From Christensenella sp. UBA1260 (lineage in GTDB: Bacteria > Bacillota > Clostridia > Christensenellales > CAG-917), in the NCBI GenBank assembly GCA_002308155.1, contig DBVQ01000007.1, forward strand, positions 1 through 7,173: a DNA stretch of 7,173 bases, written 5' to 3'. Position numbers and translations under genes: made by a program. Each line of letters opens with the position of its first letter. The stretch's first letter is position 1. Positions 5,946 to 7,173 of the stretch are shown piece by piece. The notes under the pieces are model-generated. The model saw nothing but the letters and a program-made list of their open reading frames with translations. It did not search any database and had not been told where the DNA came from.

Positions 5946-6608
5946 TCAGGTGCGCCAATCAATCGGTGTCTGCCCGCGGCTCTCCAAAAATCTGTTGCAT
6001 TTTGAAAAGTGTTTGCATCCAAAAAATCCGTTGTATGCAGAGAGCGGAGAAGGGTGTACGCTTTCAAGAACCAAGTGTTGCGGATTGGTGATGAGCGCCT
6101 TCTTGCTACGCGCGTTTCCACCCCAAAGCATAAAGACGATTGGCTCATTTCGCTCGTTTAGATGCCTGATTATGCTGTCCGTCAGCTGCTCCCAACCTTT
6201 GCCTTTGTGCGAGTTGGCAAGCCCTGAACGCACGGTCAAAACCGTGTTCAAAAGGAGCACGCCTTGTTCCGCCCACGGCATGAGATACGGGGAGGTGTTT
6301 TTGATGCCGACGTCGCTCTCAATCTCCTTGAAGATGTTGACAAGTGAAGGTGGCGCTTCAACTCCGGGCTTGACAGAAAAACTCATCCCGTGCGCTTGCC
6401 CCTCGCCGTGATATGGGTCTTGCCCCAAAATAACAACTTTGACCTTCTCATAAGGCGTCACTTTGAGCGCGCTGAATATGTCATACATATTCGGATATAT
6501 GACGTGGTGTGAATATTCGCTCTTCAAAAACTCTCTGAGCTGCTGGTAGTTTTCGCTTGCGAAATCCTCTTTTAAGATATTGTCCCAACTGTTGCCGATG
6601 TTTACCAT
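5946..6608 (-). CDS. ung: Uracil-DNA glycosylase, family 1
   Basis: Removes uracil from DNA by cleaving the N-glycosidic bond, starting base-excision repair of deaminated cytosine or misincorporated dUMP. At 220 residues it has the usual bacterial length. All diagnostic elements are present: the water-activating loop GQDPYHG (62-68) with catalytic D64 and Y66, the stacking phenylalanine F77, the PPSLVNIFKEI loop (86-96), LLLNTVLTVR (118-127) with the uracil-recognition Asn N121, and the HPSPLSA leucine-insertion loop (185-191) with catalytic H185 and L189. It ends in GQTPIDW, as in E. coli Ung. The ATG at 6608 aligns with the family N-terminus. It has no ribosome binding site; instead a TATAAT box ends 6 nt before it, so the mRNA is probably leaderless. 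It lies divergent to a small plus-strand gene and has its own terminator. dut, which acts in the same uracil-avoidance pathway, lies about 2.6 kb away on the same strand. Confidence 0.97.
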   Translation of the reverse strand: MVNIGNSWDNILKEDFASENYQQLREFLKSEYSHHVIYPNMYDIFSALKVTPYEKVKVVILGQDPYHGEGQAHGMSFSVKPGVEAPPSLVNIFKEIESDVGIKNTSPYLMPWAEQGVLLLNTVLTVRSGLANSHKGKGWEQLTDSIIRHLNERNEPIVFMLWGGNARSKKALITNPQHLVLESVHPSPLSAYNGFFGCKHFSKCNRFLESRGQTPIDWRT

Positions 6609-6614
6609 ACGAGC

Positions 6615-6623
6615 ATTATATCA
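6615..6623 (-). promoter_or_regulatory. Extended -10 promoter of ung, predicted leaderless start
   Basis: The minus strand reads TGATATAAT (complement of 6615-6623): a perfect TATAAT with the upstream TG of an extended -10. No convincing -35 stands 16-18 nt upstream, which extended -10 promoters tolerate. Only six bases (GCTCGT) separate the -10 from the ung ATG, so the usual +1 position falls on the A of the start codon. Confidence 0.65.
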
Positions 6624-6641
6624 CAAGATTTAGATAGTGTA

Positions 6642-6669
6642 TAGACAATTTTTGCGTGCGAGGTATAAA
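6642..6669 (+). promoter_or_regulatory. Predicted promoter of the small Cys-containing protein gene
   Basis: TAGACA (6642-6647, five of six matches to TTGACA) and TATAAA (6664-6669, five of six to TATAAT) are separated by 16 nt. A start near 6676 would give a leader of about 50 nt before the ATG at 6726. It is arranged back-to-back with the ung promoter, so both share the 6609-6675 control region. Confidence 0.6.
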
Positions 6670-6698
6670 AACCGCGCACAAGTTCAATACTAACATCA

Positions 6699-6719
6699 AG
6701 GCAACCGCCTAAAAGGAGA
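6699..6719 (+). promoter_or_regulatory. Ribosome binding site with small upstream hairpin
   Basis: AAAGGAGA (6712-6719) is a strong ribosome binding site 6 nt from the ATG at 6726 and supports translation of the short frame there. Directly before it, AGGC/GCCT (6699-6702 with 6707-6710) can form a small 4-bp hairpin with an AACC loop. Any regulatory role of the hairpin is speculative. Confidence 0.55.
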
Positions 6720-6725
6720 ATATTT

Positions 6726-6860
6726 ATGGCAAAAGCAACAGAAAAGCAACAAAGAAAAACTTCAAACGTCGAACATGAAAACGTCGAGCCAAAGACCAAC
6801 GGCTCAAAGAACGCAAAATCTTGCGGCAAGACAGAGAAGGGTTGCAGAAACTGCAAATAA
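6726..6860 (+). CDS. 44-residue Lys-rich small protein with C-terminal Cys motif
   Basis: A short frame with ATG at 6726 and TAA at 6858-6860. Support comes from its surroundings: a good promoter (6642-6669), a strong AAAGGAGA ribosome binding site at correct spacing, and an intrinsic terminator 16 nt after the stop, so the unit is complete and single-gene. The protein starts MAKATEKQQRK, is hydrophilic, rich in Lys, Asn, Glu and Thr and probably disordered over most of its length. It ends in a compact cysteine segment, C33-x6-C40-x2-C43, before the final Lys. Three cysteines plus H17 could bind a metal ion or form disulphides, but this is a guess. There is no signal peptide or membrane segment. 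I do not recognise a family. The alternative is that the transcript acts as a small RNA and the frame is incidental, but the ribosome binding site argues against that. Confidence 0.7.
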   Translation: MAKATEKQQRKTSNVEHENVEPKTNGSKNAKSCGKTEKGCRNCK

Positions 6861-6876
6861 TTGCGGTTTTGATTTG

Positions 6877-6904
6877 AAAAAGCGGAGGATTTTCCTCCGT
6901 TTTT
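6877..6904 (+). terminator. Intrinsic terminator after the small Cys-containing protein gene
   Basis: A perfect CGGAGGA/TCCTCCG stem (6883-6889 with 6893-6899) with a TTT loop is preceded by an A-tract and followed by five T (6900-6904) and further T-rich sequence. The stem contains a GGAGG, but it is paired and leads to no start codon. It isolates the small gene from the downstream promoter. Confidence 0.9.
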
Positions 6905-6933
6905 CATTTTTTTCATATAAAATGAAATTACAG

Positions 6934-6962
6934 TTGAAAAAATCGCCGTTTGGCTATATAAT
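6934..6962 (+). promoter_or_regulatory. Near-consensus promoter of the phosphoribosyltransferase gene
   Basis: TTGAAA (6934-6939, four of six matches to TTGACA) and a perfect TATAAT (6957-6962) are separated by the optimal 17 nt. This is the best sigma-A/sigma-70 type promoter in the window. Transcription would start near 6969, giving a leader of about 32 nt that carries the ribosome binding site at 6992-6996. Confidence 0.8.
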
Positions 6963-7000
6963 GTTGATGTCAAAAACTTGATTTGCATAATGGAGGAATT

Positions 7001-7173
7001 ATGGACAAATTTTACACCGTAGATATCAACGGCTACAAGACAGACCTTCCGATTTTGCCACTTCCGGGCATACATATCTGCTTTTTCAACTTGCATGGCA
7101 ATCAGGAGCTCACCGAGCATTGCGGCAAGGAAATCGCAAAAAAGCTCCCGCCTTGTGATGTTGTTATCACAGC
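7001..7173 (+). CDS. Phosphoribosyltransferase family protein, N-terminus (3' partial)
   Basis: The frame opens at the ATG at 7001 behind a GGAGG ribosome binding site (6992-6996) and stays open to the window edge, giving 57 complete residues. The pattern FYTVDINGYKTDLPILPL, then an HICFFNLHGNQELTEHCG stretch and KLPPCDVVIT, resembles the N-terminus of adenine/xanthine-type phosphoribosyltransferase homologues in Clostridia (YYxVDICGLKRDLPI, then LGDxELT, then FDVxxTxEAKGIPL). Such enzymes would join a free purine base to PRPP in the salvage pathway. The PRPP-binding motif lies beyond the window, so neither catalytic competence nor base preference can be judged. I assign it from remembered family pattern, not a search. 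A strong dedicated promoter and the terminator upstream mark it as the first gene of its own unit. Confidence 0.6.
   Translation, partial: MDKFYTVDINGYKTDLPILPLPGIHICFFNLHGNQELTEHCGKEIAKKLPPCDVVIT

Noticed and set aside
6775..6981. 68-residue plus-strand frame overlapping the small Cys-containing protein gene
   Set aside because: It reads through the terminator and the TATAAT of the next promoter, and has no ribosome binding site. The 6726-6860 frame has a strong one.
6602..7120. 172-residue open frame on the minus strand across the intergenic region right of ung
   Set aside because: It runs through two plus-strand promoters, a terminator and both plus-strand starts, has no ribosome binding site, and its product is a jumble with no family features.

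Overview
The window looks like chromosomal housekeeping sequence from a low-to-mid G+C Bacillota, most likely a gut-type Clostridia relative. The reasons are strong AGGAGG-type ribosome binding sites before most genes, compact intergenic regions with hairpin/T-tract terminators, a BspA-like leucine-rich-repeat surface protein, a DUF3737 beta-helix protein, and the N-terminus of a clostridial-type phosphoribosyltransferase. This placement is inference; no rRNA or strict marker gene is present.

Layout. Positions 1-679 (+) hold the 3' end of a BspA-like leucine-rich-repeat gene with a glycine-rich tail. It converges on a minus-strand block and shares a bidirectional terminator (704-731) with it. 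Read in its own direction, the minus block runs: ung (uracil-DNA glycosylase, 6608-5946), a MATE-family exporter (5812-4220), a DUF3737 protein (4156-3308), dut (dUTPase, 3306-2857), a long-form Xaa-Pro aminopeptidase (2837-1080) and a 78-residue two-helix membrane protein (985-749). DUF3737, dut and the aminopeptidase are tightly spaced (1 nt and 19 nt gaps) and form a likely operon closed by a terminator at 1037-1070. ung ends in its own terminator (5894-5919), and MATE has a plausible promoter of its own.

Divergent from ung on the plus strand is a self-contained small unit: promoter, ribosome binding site, a 44-residue Lys-rich protein with a Cys-rich C-terminus (6726-6860) and a terminator. 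A near-consensus promoter follows, then the start of a phosphoribosyltransferase gene that runs off the right edge.

Functional reading. dut and ung are the two main uracil-avoidance functions: dUTP removal and uracil excision from DNA. They lie close together on one strand but in separate transcription units. The remaining genes are transport, peptide turnover and surface functions with no evident shared pathway. I found no CRISPR array, tRNA or rRNA gene, transposase, phage gene or defence cassette. The points most worth a second look are the apparently leaderless ung promoter, the small Cys-containing protein, the hairpin at the MATE/DUF3737 junction and the recently duplicated repeat in the leucine-rich-repeat gene.
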